DNA of 64,000 nt from Streptomyces sp. SKN60 (GTDB lineage Bacteria; Actinomycetota; Actinomycetes; Streptomycetales; Streptomycetaceae). This document shows positions 32,930 to 41,754 of the stretch, one piece after another. Location of the stretch: contig NZ_JAHTMW010000008.1 in the NCBI RefSeq assembly GCF_026236535.1, positions 62,001 to 126,000 of the forward strand, written 5' to 3'. Made by a program: the position numbers and the translations under genes. The notes under the pieces were generated by a model that ran no database searches, was not told the origin of the DNA, and saw only the letters and a list, made by a program, of their open reading frames with translations. Positions within the stretch are counted from its first letter, which is position 1. Every line of letters starts with the position of its first letter.

Positions 32930-34720
32930 ATGCTCCAGGCCATCGGACTCACCAGCACCCCCCGCCCGGGCCGCCCGGCCGTCGTGGACGACCTCACCTT
33001 CGAGGCCCGGCCGGGCACCGTCACCGCCCTGCTCGGACCGGCCGGCGCGGGCAAGACCACGGCCCTGCGCCTCATGCTCCAGCTCGAACCGGGCCGTGGC
33101 GTCACCTACTTCCGGGGCCGCCCGCTGCACCGCGTCGCCCACCCCGCCCGCGAGGTCGGCGTGCTGCTCGGCGACGTGCCCGGCCATCCCTCCCGCACCC
33201 TGCGCAGTCAGCTGCGCATGCTGTGCGCCGCCGCCGGGGTGCCCGGCTCGCGCGCGGAGGACATGCTCGGGGCCGTCGGCCTCACCGGCCTGCACGACCA
33301 GCGCGTCGGCACCCTCTCGCTCGGCATGGACCGCCGACTGGGCCTCGCCTCCGCCCTGTTGGGCGACCCGCACACCCTGCTCCTCGACGAGCCCGCCGCC
33401 GGACTCTCCGTACGGGAGAGCGCCTGGCTGTACGAACTCCTGCGCGCCCACGCCGACGAGGGCGGCACCGTGCTCTACACCACGGCCGACCCCAAGGACG
33501 CGGCCCGCAACGCCGACCGGGTCGTCACCCTCGACGGCGGGCGGCTCGCCGCCGACCAGGACGCCGCCGAGTTCGCCCGCACCCGACTGCGCCCCCGGGT
33601 CGCCGTGCGCACCCCGCACGCCGCGCGCCTCGCCGCCCTCCTCACCCAGGAGTCGCGGTCCGCCCGGCGGCCCGTGGAGGTGGTCACCGAGGGCGGCAAC
33701 CGGCTCTCGGTCTACGGCAGCGACTGCGCGACCGTCGGCGAGAGCGCCTTCCGCAACGGCGTCCTGCTCCACCGGCTCGCCGACGAGACCGGCGACACCC
33801 GAGAGACCCGAGAGACCCGAGAGACCCGCACCGCCCCGCACCCCCCGGAGCCCGCCGCGGCCGCGCCGGCGGAGCCCGTACCCGCGGAGCCCGCACCTGC
33901 CGGCAACGAGCCCGCGCCCCGCGCGTACCGAAAGCACCGCGCGCCCCATCGCTCCCCCCTGCGCCCCCTGCGCTACGAGATCCGCCGGCTGCTCGGCGTG
34001 CCCTCGACGCCGCTCGTCGCGGCCGGTGTTCTGCTGGTGTCCGTCACGCTCGCCGTACTGCTCGCGCGCAGCGGGCGCACTCCGCTGCCCGCCGTACTGG
34101 CGGGCTGGCCGGGGATCTCGCCGCTGCCGCCCGCCGCGCTGGGGGCCGGGCTGCTCGGCGCCTTCTCGTTCGGCGAGGAGTACCGCTACCCGGCGCTCAC
34201 CACCGGGCGCGGCGCGGTGCCGCGCCGGCTCGGGCTGCTGCTCGCCAAGCTGGCGGTCGCCGCGGGCGTCGGGGCGGTCCTCGCGGTGCTGGCCGTCGTG
34301 GCCGATCTGGAGGCCGTCCGGTTCGTCTACGGCCGTGAGTTGATCCCCGTACCGCACAACTGGCCCACTCTGTGTGCGAATTGGTTCGGCCTGGTGATCG
34401 GCTGCGCCTGGGCCGGGCTGCTCGGCGCCGGGGTGTTCCGGGCCGCGGCCGCCGGTGTGGCGGCGGTGCTCGCCGTGCCCGTGGTCTTCGCGCCGCCGCT
34501 GCAGCGGATGCTCGCGGGCGCGCCCCGCCGCTCGGTCGCGGGACTCCCGGCCCGGATCCGCGAGTTCGCGAGCGTGGAGTGGTCCTCGGCCGCCGACCGC
34601 TGGGTGATGGGGGCGCTGCGGGTGGTCGGGCAGCCCGTCGGGGTGGCTCTCACCCTGACGTTGACGGTCCTGCTGTGCGCCTATGTGCTCACGGGCCGCC
34701 ACGGCAGGGCGCGTTGGTGA
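32930..34720 (+). CDS. ABC transporter, ATPase fused to permease
   Basis: 596 aa, probably a half exporter with an unusual order: ATPase first (residues 1-220; Walker A GPAGAGKTTA, degenerate signature LSLGMDRRLGLA, Walker B LLLDEPAAGLS), a Pro/Ala-rich linker with three RET units (about 291-299) encoded by tandem 9-mers, then about six membrane helices (residues 355-595). ATG 32930 has GAGAGAAG upstream. It lies directly before whiH, as I recall for SCO5818. Substrate unknown. The 5' region contains ACGCCA/TGGCGT half-sites, not assigned. Confidence 0.87.
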   Translation: MLQAIGLTSTPRPGRPAVVDDLTFEARPGTVTALLGPAGAGKTTALRLMLQLEPGRGVTYFRGRPLHRVAHPAREVGVLLGDVPGHPSRTLRSQLRMLCAAAGVPGSRAEDMLGAVGLTGLHDQRVGTLSLGMDRRLGLASALLGDPHTLLLDEPAAGLSVRESAWLYELLRAHADEGGTVLYTTADPKDAARNADRVVTLDGGRLAADQDAAEFARTRLRPRVAVRTPHAARLAALLTQESRSARRPVEVVTEGGNRLSVYGSDCATVGESAFRNGVLLHRLADETGDTRETRETRETRTAPHPPEPAAAAPAEPVPAEPAPAGNEPAPRAYRKHRAPHRSPLRPLRYEIRRLLGVPSTPLVAAGVLLVSVTLAVLLARSGRTPLPAVLAGWPGISPLPPAALGAGLLGAFSFGEEYRYPALTTGRGAVPRRLGLLLAKLAVAAGVGAVLAVLAVVADLEAVRFVYGRELIPVPHNWPTLCANWFGLVIGCAWAGLLGAGVFRAAAAGVAAVLAVPVVFAPPLQRMLAGAPRRSVAGLPARIREFASVEWSSAADRWVMGALRVVGQPVGVALTLTLTVLLCAYVLTGRHGRARW

Positions 34721-34780
34721 TCACAATCGGACTGAAAGCTTCCGCTTCTTCGGCAACTCCCTTGGAAATTGCCGTTAATG

Positions 34781-34788
34781 TCCGATAA
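34781..34788 (+). promoter_or_regulatory. Possible sigma-WhiG -10 element of whiH
   Basis: TCCGATAA differs by one base from the sigma-WhiG -10 GCCGATAA and lies 93 nt before the whiH start. whiH is known to depend on WhiG in S. coelicolor. A good TAAA -35 at the expected distance is not visible (CTTG at 34761), so support is partial. Confidence 0.45.
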
Positions 34789-34880
34789 ATCGTCAATTGC
34801 CCAGGGGGTGCCGATCACCCTTTCGTGTGCTTTTCACCAAAGACCTCAAGGGGCACGGGAGCCACGCCGACAAAGGATGC

Positions 34881-35765
34881 GTGACTACCCTTGCGCACAC
34901 GATGATGACCTCCGCCCGCCCCGTCGAGTCCGGCCTCGGCGCCCCGGGCGACCTCGACCGCTACCCCTACGCGGAGGCGCCCGGAGCCGACCGCGTCGGA
35001 CCGCCCGTCTGGGAGGCGACGGAGGAGCTCGGCCGGGTCGGCCGCCGGGCCGCCGGCAGCCGCGGGCGCGGACTGCACGGCCAGCTCGTCCAGCAGCTCG
35101 GCCAGATGATCGTCTCCGGCGATCTCGGCGCCGACCGTCCCCTCGTCCCCGAGGAGATCGGCCAGCGCTTCGAGGTGTCGCGCACCGTGGTCCGCGAGTC
35201 GCTGCGCGTACTGGAGGCCAAGGGCCTGGTCAGCGCCCGCCCCAACGTCGGCACCCGGGTCCGCCCGGTCAGCGACTGGAACCTGCTCGACCCCGACATC
35301 ATCGAGTGGCGCGCCTTCGGCCCGCAGCGCGACGACCAGCGCCGCGAGCTCAACCAGCTGCGCTGGACCATCGAGCCGCTGGCCGCCCGGCTCGCCGCCG
35401 GTCACGGCCGCGAGGACATCCAGCAGCGCCTCGCCGACATGGTCGAGATCATGAGCCACGCGTACGCGCAGGGTGACGGGATCACCTTCTCCCGCGCCGA
35501 CGCCGAGTTCCACGCCCTGCTGATCCAGCTCGCCGGCAACCGCATGCTGGAGCACCTGTCCGGCATCGTCGGCGCCGCCCTCCAGGTCTCCGGCGCCCCC
35601 GCCACCGGCTGCGACCGCCCGAGCGAGAGCTGCCTCGCGCACCACGCCCGGATCGTCGACGCGCTGGCCGCCGGCGACGCGAACGGCGCCGAGGCCGCCA
35701 TGCGGCAGCTGCTGACCGTCCATCCCGAGGAGGGGCGCGTCGTGCCGGCCCCGCGCGGGAACTGA
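34881..35765 (+). CDS. whiH: WhiH sporulation regulator (GntR family)
   Basis: 294 aa, FadR-like GntR regulator needed for sporulation septation in aerial hyphae. Winged helix at about residues 60-130 (QLVQQLGQMIVSGDLG, EEIGQRFEVSRTVVRESLRV, KGLVSARPNVGTRVRP), FCD effector domain after about 150. GTG 34881 is chosen because AAAGGA lies 4 nt upstream and the product begins TTLAHTMMTSARP, as I recall for WhiH; internal ATGs at 34902 and 34905 would remove seven or eight residues. It sits directly before hrdB, the conserved whiH-hrdB order. Confidence 0.93.
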   Translation: MTTLAHTMMTSARPVESGLGAPGDLDRYPYAEAPGADRVGPPVWEATEELGRVGRRAAGSRGRGLHGQLVQQLGQMIVSGDLGADRPLVPEEIGQRFEVSRTVVRESLRVLEAKGLVSARPNVGTRVRPVSDWNLLDPDIIEWRAFGPQRDDQRRELNQLRWTIEPLAARLAAGHGREDIQQRLADMVEIMSHAYAQGDGITFSRADAEFHALLIQLAGNRMLEHLSGIVGAALQVSGAPATGCDRPSESCLAHHARIVDALAAGDANGAEAAMRQLLTVHPEEGRVVPAPRGN

Positions 35766-36141
35766 TCCGCCGGCCGTGACCAGCAGCACCGAGACGCGCG
35801 CAGCGCGTGCCGCCGGACCCGAGCGGAGCCCGGGGACCACCGTCGTCCCCGGGCGCGCCGGGGTCGGGCGGCGCGATCTCGGGCCGTTCCGGATGTTTCA
35901 TGGCGGATTCGCCGCAAATGAGGTGTGACTCGGGCCACGCGGATTGGGCGTAACACTCTTCGAAGCCGCGCGATGACCTAAGAGGTGACAGCCGAGGAAG
36001 GAATACAGCAGCCGCTCACGGCGCTGTGCAGTTCCCCGGTCCAGCCCGCGCCGTCGGCACATTCCCGGCCGACGGTCGTCGGTCCCAGCCTGATCCAGGG
36101 CGGGGCCGGAAGCCGTTTTCCATCGTTCCGAGAGGTTGTTC
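35766..36141. other. hrdB upstream control region
   Basis: 376 bp without a gene. It is the expected site of hrdB promoters. A GGAAT at 36000-36004 resembles a sigma-R -35, but 18 bp later the sequence is GCT rather than GTT, so I do not call it. Inverted GC-rich stretches around 35820-35890 may end whiH transcription. Confidence 0.45.
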
Positions 36142-37686
36142 GTGTCGGCCAGCACATCCCGTACGCTCCCGCCGGAGATCGCCGAGTCCGAGTCTGTGAT
36201 GGCGCTCATCGAGCGGGGAAAGGCTGATGGGCAGATCGCCGGCGATGACGTGCGTCGGGCCTTCGAGGCCGACCAGATTCCGCCAACCCAGTGGAAGAAT
36301 GTTCTGCGCAGCCTCAATCAGATCCTCGAGGAAGAGGGTGTGACGCTGATGGTCAGTGCAGCGGAGTCGCCGAAGCGCGCCCGCAAGAGCGTCGCAGCGA
36401 AGAGCCCGGCCAAGCGCACCGCCACCAAGACCGTCACCGCCAGGACGACCGTGACGAAGACCGTCTCGGCCGCCACCGCGGCCCCGGCGGCCGAGAGCGC
36501 GGATCCGGCCGACGAGGCCGGGGCGCCGGCCAAGAAGGCCGCGGCCAAGAAGACCGCCGCGAAGAAGACGGTGGCGAAGAAGGCCGCCGTCAAGAAGACC
36601 GCCGCCAAGAAGACCGCGGCGAAGAAGGACGACGAGGAGCTGCTCGAGGGCGAGGAGCTGCTCGAGGACGTCGCTCCCGGCAAGGACGAGGAGGAGTCCG
36701 AGGGCGAGAGCAAGGGCTTCGTCCTGTCCGACGAGGACGAGGACGACGCGCCCGCTCAGCAGGTCGCCGTCGCCGGTGCCACCGCGGACCCGGTGAAGGA
36801 CTACCTCAAGCAGATCGGCAAGGTCCCGCTGCTCAACGCCGAGCAGGAGGTCGAGCTCGCCAAGCGCATCGAGGCCGGTCTGTTCGCCGAGGACAAGCTG
36901 GCGAACTCCGACAAGATCGCCCCCAAGCTCAAGCGCGAGCTGGAGATCATCGCCGAGGACGGGCGCCGCGCCAAGAACCACCTCCTGGAGGCCAACCTCC
37001 GTCTGGTGGTCTCGCTGGCCAAGCGCTACACCGGCCGCGGCATGCTCTTCCTGGACCTGATCCAGGAGGGCAACCTGGGTCTGATCCGCGCCGTCGAGAA
37101 GTTCGACTACACCAAGGGCTACAAGTTCTCCACGTACGCCACCTGGTGGATCCGTCAGGCGATCACCCGCGCCATGGCCGACCAGGCCCGCACCATCCGT
37201 ATCCCGGTGCACATGGTCGAGGTCATCAACAAGCTCGCCCGTGTGCAGCGCCAGATGCTCCAGGACCTGGGCCGCGAGCCCACCCCGGAGGAGCTGGCCA
37301 AGGAACTCGACATGACCCCGGAGAAGGTCATCGAGGTCCAGAAGTACGGCCGCGAGCCGATCTCGCTGCACACCCCGCTGGGCGAGGACGGCGACAGCGA
37401 GTTCGGTGACCTCATCGAGGACTCCGAGGCGGTCGTCCCGGCCGACGCGGTCAGCTTCACCCTGCTCCAGGAGCAGCTGCACTCCGTCCTCGACACGCTC
37501 TCCGAGCGCGAGGCCGGCGTCGTCTCCATGCGCTTCGGCCTGACCGACGGCCAGCCGAAGACGCTCGACGAGATCGGCAAGGTCTACGGCGTGACGCGTG
37601 AGCGCATCCGCCAGATCGAGTCGAAGACGATGTCGAAGCTGCGTCACCCGTCCCGCTCGCAGGTGCTGCGCGACTACCTCGACTGA
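36142..37686 (+). CDS. hrdB: Principal RNA polymerase sigma factor HrdB
   Basis: Essential sigma-70 factor, 514 aa. N-terminal region 1.1 is replaced by a variable segment with a Lys/Ala-rich stretch ([17 protein letters not shown], about residues 128-163), then an acidic stretch. Regions 1.2-2: [32 protein letters not shown] and the -10 recognition helix [15 protein letters not shown]. Region 3: [15 protein letters not shown]. Region 4: [16 protein letters not shown]. Start GTG 36142 with GAGAGG upstream, giving [16 protein letters not shown] as in S. coelicolor. Confidence 0.97.
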   Translation: MSASTSRTLPPEIAESESVMALIERGKADGQIAGDDVRRAFEADQIPPTQWKNVLRSLNQILEEEGVTLMVSAAESPKRARKSVAAKSPAKRTATKTVTARTTVTKTVSAATAAPAAESADPADEAGAPAKKAAAKKTAAKKTVAKKAAVKKTAAKKTAAKKDDEELLEGEELLEDVAPGKDEEESEGESKGFVLSDEDEDDAPAQQVAVAGATADPVKDYLKQIGKVPLLNAEQEVELAKRIEAGLFAEDKLANSDKIAPKLKRELEIIAEDGRRAKNHLLEANLRLVVSLAKRYTGRGMLFLDLIQEGNLGLIRAVEKFDYTKGYKFSTYATWWIRQAITRAMADQARTIRIPVHMVEVINKLARVQRQMLQDLGREPTPEELAKELDMTPEKVIEVQKYGREPISLHTPLGEDGDSEFGDLIEDSEAVVPADAVSFTLLQEQLHSVLDTLSEREAGVVSMRFGLTDGQPKTLDEIGKVYGVTRERIRQIESKTMSKLRHPSRSQVLRDYLD

Positions 37687-37719
37687 TCGTCCGTCCCGCC
37701 AGGGACGCGACAGGCGTAC

Positions 37720-37757
37720 GAAGGACCCGGTTCCCCGTTCGGGGGGCCGGGTCCTTC
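37720..37757 (+). terminator. hrdB terminator
   Basis: Long inverted repeat around GAAGGACCCGG (37720-37730) and CCGGGTCCTTC (37747-37757) with additional C/G pairing inside, 34 bp after the hrdB stop. No strong T-run, typical for Streptomyces. Confidence 0.8.
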
Positions 37758-37836
37758 GCGCGTGAGTGCGGGTGCGCGGTGGGCAGGGGTGGACGACGCT
37801 GGGTGAAAGGATGTCAGCGGAGAGTCAGGAGGCTTC

Positions 37837-38655
37837 ATGCGTCGTCCCATCACCCGTGCCTTGACCGGAGTCCTGGGCCTGATCGCGGCGGCGGCCGGGC
37901 CGTTCGGCGCGGCCGGCACCGCGCACGCCGACAGCGTCGTGGTCGGCGGGCAGCCGACCGGGATCACCGAGTCGCCGTGGGTCGTGGCCCTGTCCAGCCG
38001 TGACCGGTTCGGGGGTACCCGGGCGGGGCAGTTCTGCGGCGGCGTCGTGGTGGCCCCCACCAAGGTGCTCACCGCCGCGCACTGTCTGGGCCGCGAGGTG
38101 CTCGGCGGGTCGCCGGGGCAGCTGTCCGACTTCTCGGTGATCGCCGGGCGCACCTCGCTGCGCGGGCACGGCGGCCGGGAGGTGCGGGTGGCGGACACCT
38201 GGGTGAACCCGGACTACGACCCGTCGACCAACTCGGGCGATCTGGCGGTGCTCACGCTCGCGAGGGCGCTGCCGGAGTCGTACGCGATCGAGCCGGCCCG
38301 CCCGGGCGACGCGGCGCTCGCGGAGGGCACGGCGGCCGACGTGTACGGCTGGGGCGACACGACGGGCAACGGGACGTACGCGATGTCGCTGCGCTCGGCG
38401 CGGGTGCAGGTGCTGCCGGACGCGGCCTGTGAGCGGGCGTATCCGGGCGGCGACGGTGCCGCGTACCGCGGCGACACGATGCTGTGCGCGGGGGATCCCC
38501 GTGGGGGCCATGACGCCTGTCAGGGCGACAGCGGCGGGCCGCTGGTGGCCCGGGGCCGGCTGATCGGCCTGGTCTCCTGGGGGAGCGGCTGCGGGCAGGC
38601 GGAGAACCCCGGTGTCTACACCCGGGTCTCGGCGCTGCTGCCGCGGCACTTCTGA
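37837..38655 (+). CDS. Secreted trypsin-like serine protease
   Basis: 272 aa, chymotrypsin-fold (S1). Signal peptide at residues 1-31 ending AGTAHA, mature N-terminus near VVVGGQPT, equivalent to the IVGG start of trypsins. Catalytic His in LTAAHC (about 80), Asp in SGDLAVL (about 135), Ser in GDSGGP (about 231). Asp six residues before Ser (DACQGDSGGP) predicts cleavage after Arg or Lys. Six cysteines in trypsin-like positions. ATG has CAGGAGG upstream. Unlike S. griseus trypsin it has almost no propeptide. Isolated between strong terminators. Confidence 0.94.
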   Translation: MRRPITRALTGVLGLIAAAAGPFGAAGTAHADSVVVGGQPTGITESPWVVALSSRDRFGGTRAGQFCGGVVVAPTKVLTAAHCLGREVLGGSPGQLSDFSVIAGRTSLRGHGGREVRVADTWVNPDYDPSTNSGDLAVLTLARALPESYAIEPARPGDAALAEGTAADVYGWGDTTGNGTYAMSLRSARVQVLPDAACERAYPGGDGAAYRGDTMLCAGDPRGGHDACQGDSGGPLVARGRLIGLVSWGSGCGQAENPGVYTRVSALLPRHF

Positions 38656-38686
38656 AGGCACGTACCCAGAACGGCGCGTACGAGAA

Positions 38687-38726
38687 CGGGCGGCCACCCC
38701 CCTGAGACTGCGGGGGTGGCCGCCCG
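38687..38726. terminator. Bidirectional terminator
   Basis: Perfect 15-bp stem CGGGCGGCCACCCCC/GGGGGTGGCCGCCCG with a 10-nt loop, between the protease gene and the convergent small zinc-protein gene. Confidence 0.85.
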
Positions 38727-38775
38727 TCGGCCGGTCGTCAGGAACCGGCCCGTGGCTCGTCGGGGATGCGAGGCG

Positions 38776-39006
38776 TCAGTGGTCGTCGCCCTGGGTGCGG
38801 GCCGGCACGTCGGTGAGCCGGTCCGTCTCATCCTGTATCTCTGCGGCGATCTTCTTGAGTTCCGGCTCGAACTTGCGCCCGTGGTGGGCACAGAAGAGCA
38901 AGTCACCGCCGCTGACAAGGACGACACGCAGGTAAGCCTGGGCGCCGCAGCGGTCGCAGCGGTCAGCGGCCGTCAGGGGGCTCGCGGGGGTCAGAACAGT
39001 AGTCAC
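38776..39006 (-). CDS. Small zinc-ribbon-like protein (DUF7455)
   Basis: 76 aa. CDRCGAQAYLRV and LLFCAHHGRKF place two Cys and one Cys-x2-His for a likely zinc site, as in the DUF7455 family that is very common in Actinobacteria. The remaining C-terminus is acidic. GTG 39006 has GAAGAGG upstream. Divergent from the parE region. Function unknown; the conserved location next to hrdB and parE suggests an old chromosomal gene. Confidence 0.85.
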   Translation of the reverse strand: MTTVLTPASPLTAADRCDRCGAQAYLRVVLVSGGDLLFCAHHGRKFEPELKKIAAEIQDETDRLTDVPARTQGDDH

Positions 39007-39289
39007 GTCGCCTCTTCTCTAGCTCGACGAGCTGTCGTACCAGGGTCAACATCCAACCAGGCCGAAAACGTTCCCGCTCGTGGCTTTTCCTCGAAACTTT
39101 TTCCCAAGGTGGCTGTCTGCTGCCGGTTGGCGGCGAATGAGCCGTATTGCTTCGCTCTACGGGTTTCGCATTGCTGTGTGTGGTCGTGCCCTCCCGGCGG
39201 GTTGCCGGTTGTTCATGAGGACGTGCCCGGAGCCTAAATGGTTCATGCCTGGAAGGGAACGTGATGTTCGCGTCACCCCATCGAGGGAT

Positions 39290-39318
39290 CGAACATCCAT
39301 ACGACTCTGGACTAGCAT
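39290..39318 (+). promoter_or_regulatory. Possible parE promoter
   Basis: A -10 TAGCAT (39313-39318) is preceded by a weak -35 in TCGAACA (17-18 bp). The -35 overlaps one arm of an inverted repeat GATGTTCG (39263-39270)/CGAACATC (39290-39297), so a regulator may bind here. Predicted RNA start near 39325. Confidence 0.5.
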
Positions 39319-39337
39319 GAAGATTCAGGAGGGTGGC

Positions 39338-39373
39338 GTGACAACGGCTCTACCAGGGCTCTGTACCCTCTGA
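39338..39373 (+). CDS. Possible leader peptide before parE
   Basis: GTG start with AGGAGGG at 39327-39333 (spacing 4 nt) encodes the 11-residue VTTALPGLCTL and a TGA. It lies 65 nt before the parE GTG and just after the predicted promoter, so it would be the first ORF on the message. An in-frame ATG at 39317 would give 18 residues but overlaps the -10. Too short for any family match; may be chance. Confidence 0.4.
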   Translation: MTTALPGLCTL

Positions 39374-39438
39374 ACCGGTGCGGGCCGCCGTGCCTTACCC
39401 ACCGGGCCAGATTTCAAATTCAGCGAGGAGCGAACCGC

Positions 39439-41556
39439 GTGACCGCCGAGACGTCCGTGCCGTCCAGTGCGCTGCTGACCGCAGACCGTGACGGTTCCAA
39501 CTACACCGCGCGGCACCTGCTCGTCCTCGAAGGGCTTGAAGCCGTCCGCAAGCGACCCGGCATGTACATCGGGTCGACCGACAGCCGCGGCCTGATGCAC
39601 TGCCTCTGGGAGATCATCGACAACTCCGTCGACGAGGCCCTCGGCGGCTACTGCGACCACATCGACGTCATCCTCCACGACGACGGCTCCGTCGAGGTCC
39701 GCGACAACGGACGCGGCATCCCCGTCGACGTCGAGCCCAAGACCGGTCTGTCCGGCGTCGAGGTCGTCATGACCAAGCTGCACGCCGGCGGCAAGTTCGG
39801 CGGCGGCTCGTACGCGGCCTCCGGCGGTCTGCACGGCGTCGGCGCCTCCGTGGTGAACGCGCTCTCCGCCCGCCTCGACGTCGAGGTCGACCGGAACGGC
39901 GCCACGCACGCCATCAGCTTCCGCCGCGGCGTCCCCGGCATGTTCACCGAGCAGGGTCCCGACAGCCCCTTCGACCCGTCCGGCGGCCTCCTCAAGGGAA
40001 AGCGCGTCCCCAAGACCCGCACCGGCACCCGCGTGCGCTACTGGGCGGACCGCCAGATCTTCCTCAAGGACGCCAAGCTCTCCCTGGACACGCTGCACCA
40101 GCGCGCCCGGCAGACCGCCTTCCTCGTCCCCGGCCTCACCATCGTGGTCCGCGACGAGCGCGACCTGGAGGGCATCGGCAAGAGCGAGGAGACCTTCCGC
40201 TTCGACGGCGGCATCAGCGAGTTCTGCGAGTTCCTCGCCCAGGACAAGGCCGTCTGCGACGTACTGCGCCTCACCGGCCAGGGCACCTTCAAGGAGACCG
40301 TCCCGGTCCTCGACGACCGCGGCCACATGACGCCGACCGAGGTCACCCGCGAGCTCGGCGTCGACGTCGCCCTGCGCTGGGGCACCGGGTACGACACCAC
40401 GGTCCGCTCCTTCGTGAACATCATCGCCACGCCCAAGGGCGGCACCCATGTGTCCGGCTTCGAGCAGGCGATCACCAAGACGGTCAACGAGGTGCTGCGC
40501 TCGGCCAAGCTGCTGCGCGTCGCCGAGGACGACATCGTCAAGGACGACGCCCTCGAAGGCCTCACCGCCGTCGTCACCGTGCGCCTCGCCGAGCCGCAGT
40601 TCGAGGGCCAGACCAAGGAGGTGCTCGGCACCTCCGCGGCCCGCCGGATCGTGGCCACCGTGGTCGCCCGCGAGCTGAAGGCCTTCCTGACCTCCACCAA
40701 GCGGGACGCCAAGGCCCAGGCCCGCGCCGTCCTGGAGAAGGCCGTCGCCGCCGCCCGTACCCGGATCGCGGCCCGCCAGCACAAGGAGGCGCAGCGCAGG
40801 AAGACCGCCCTGGAGTCCTCCTCGCTGCCCGCCAAGCTCGCCGACTGCCGCAGCGACGACGTGGAGCGCAGCGAGCTCTTCATCGTCGAGGGAGACTCCG
40901 CGCTCGGCACCGCCAAGCTCGCCCGCAACAGCGAGTTCCAGGCGCTGCTGCCGATCCGCGGAAAGATCCTCAACGTCCAGAAGTCCTCCGTCTCGGACAT
41001 GCTGAAGAACGCCGAGTGCGGAGCGATCATCCAGGTCATAGGAGCGGGCTCGGGCCGCACCTTCGACATCGACGCCGCGCGGTACGGAAAGGTCATCATG
41101 ATGACCGACGCCGACGTCGACGGCTCCCACATCCGCACCCTGCTGCTGACCCTGTTCCAGCGCTACATGCGCCCCATGGTCGAGCAGGGCCGGGTCTTCG
41201 CCGCCGTGCCGCCGCTGCACCGGATCGAGCTGGTCCAGCCCAAGAAGGGCCAGGACAAGTACGTGTACACGTACTCCGACAGCGAGCTGCGGCAGACCCT
41301 GCTCGAGTTCGAGCGCAAGGGCGTCCGCTACAAGGACGCCATCCAGCGCTACAAGGGCCTCGGCGAGATGGACGCCGACCAGCTGGCGGAGACCACCATG
41401 GACCCCCGCCACCGCACCCTGCGCCGGATCAACATCGGCGACCTGGAGGCGGCCGAGCAGGTCTTCGACCTGCTCATGGGCAACGACGTGGCGCCCCGCA
41501 AGGAGTTCATCACCAGCTCCGCGGCGACCCTGGACCGCTCGCGCATCGACGCCTGA
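39439..41556 (+). CDS. parE: DNA topoisomerase IV subunit B
   Basis: 705 aa, type IIA topoisomerase ATPase subunit, working with ParC (50389-52845) in chromosome decatenation. GHKL ATPase: IIDNSVDEALGG, DNGRGIPVD, GGLHGVGASVVNALS. TOPRIM: VEGDSALG, and MTDADVDGSHIRTLLL. The C-terminal end is MGNDVAPRKEFI. GTG 39439 has GAGGAG upstream. I call parE rather than gyrB because gyrB/gyrA of Streptomyces lie near oriC and this gene is in the hrdB region; sequence alone could be confused with GyrB. Confidence 0.9.
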   Translation: MTAETSVPSSALLTADRDGSNYTARHLLVLEGLEAVRKRPGMYIGSTDSRGLMHCLWEIIDNSVDEALGGYCDHIDVILHDDGSVEVRDNGRGIPVDVEPKTGLSGVEVVMTKLHAGGKFGGGSYAASGGLHGVGASVVNALSARLDVEVDRNGATHAISFRRGVPGMFTEQGPDSPFDPSGGLLKGKRVPKTRTGTRVRYWADRQIFLKDAKLSLDTLHQRARQTAFLVPGLTIVVRDERDLEGIGKSEETFRFDGGISEFCEFLAQDKAVCDVLRLTGQGTFKETVPVLDDRGHMTPTEVTRELGVDVALRWGTGYDTTVRSFVNIIATPKGGTHVSGFEQAITKTVNEVLRSAKLLRVAEDDIVKDDALEGLTAVVTVRLAEPQFEGQTKEVLGTSAARRIVATVVARELKAFLTSTKRDAKAQARAVLEKAVAAARTRIAARQHKEAQRRKTALESSSLPAKLADCRSDDVERSELFIVEGDSALGTAKLARNSEFQALLPIRGKILNVQKSSVSDMLKNAECGAIIQVIGAGSGRTFDIDAARYGKVIMMTDADVDGSHIRTLLLTLFQRYMRPMVEQGRVFAAVPPLHRIELVQPKKGQDKYVYTYSDSELRQTLLEFERKGVRYKDAIQRYKGLGEMDADQLAETTMDPRHRTLRRINIGDLEAAEQVFDLLMGNDVAPRKEFITSSAATLDRSRIDA

Positions 41557-41593
41557 CACCGGGGCCGGACCCCGGCCCGCATACCTCCACCGG

Positions 41594-41627
41594 CCGGCCC
41601 GCCCGATACGACTTATCGGCGGGCCGG
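41594..41627 (+). terminator. parE terminator
   Basis: Inverted repeat CCGGCCCGCC(C)GAT / ATCGGCGGGCCGG with a 7-nt loop and one bulged C, 37 bp after the parE stop. Confidence 0.7.
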
Positions 41628-41754
41628 TCAGTCGTGCCCGGGGCCTCATCACCTGATGGAGTGAAGAAGGACGGGAGAAGAGTCCGGGATCCGCCCAGTC
41701 TGTCCATCCTTGGGCACGCGGCCGAAACGGTTCGCTGACAAGGAGAGTTCACCG

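Noticed and set aside
36000..36025. Sigma-R promoter (GGAAT-N18-GTT) upstream of hrdB
   Set aside because: Sequence is GGAAT-N18-GCT; the -10 does not match.
39258..39270. LexA box GAAC-N5-GTTC upstream of parE
   Set aside because: LexA sites need four bases between halves; here there are five.
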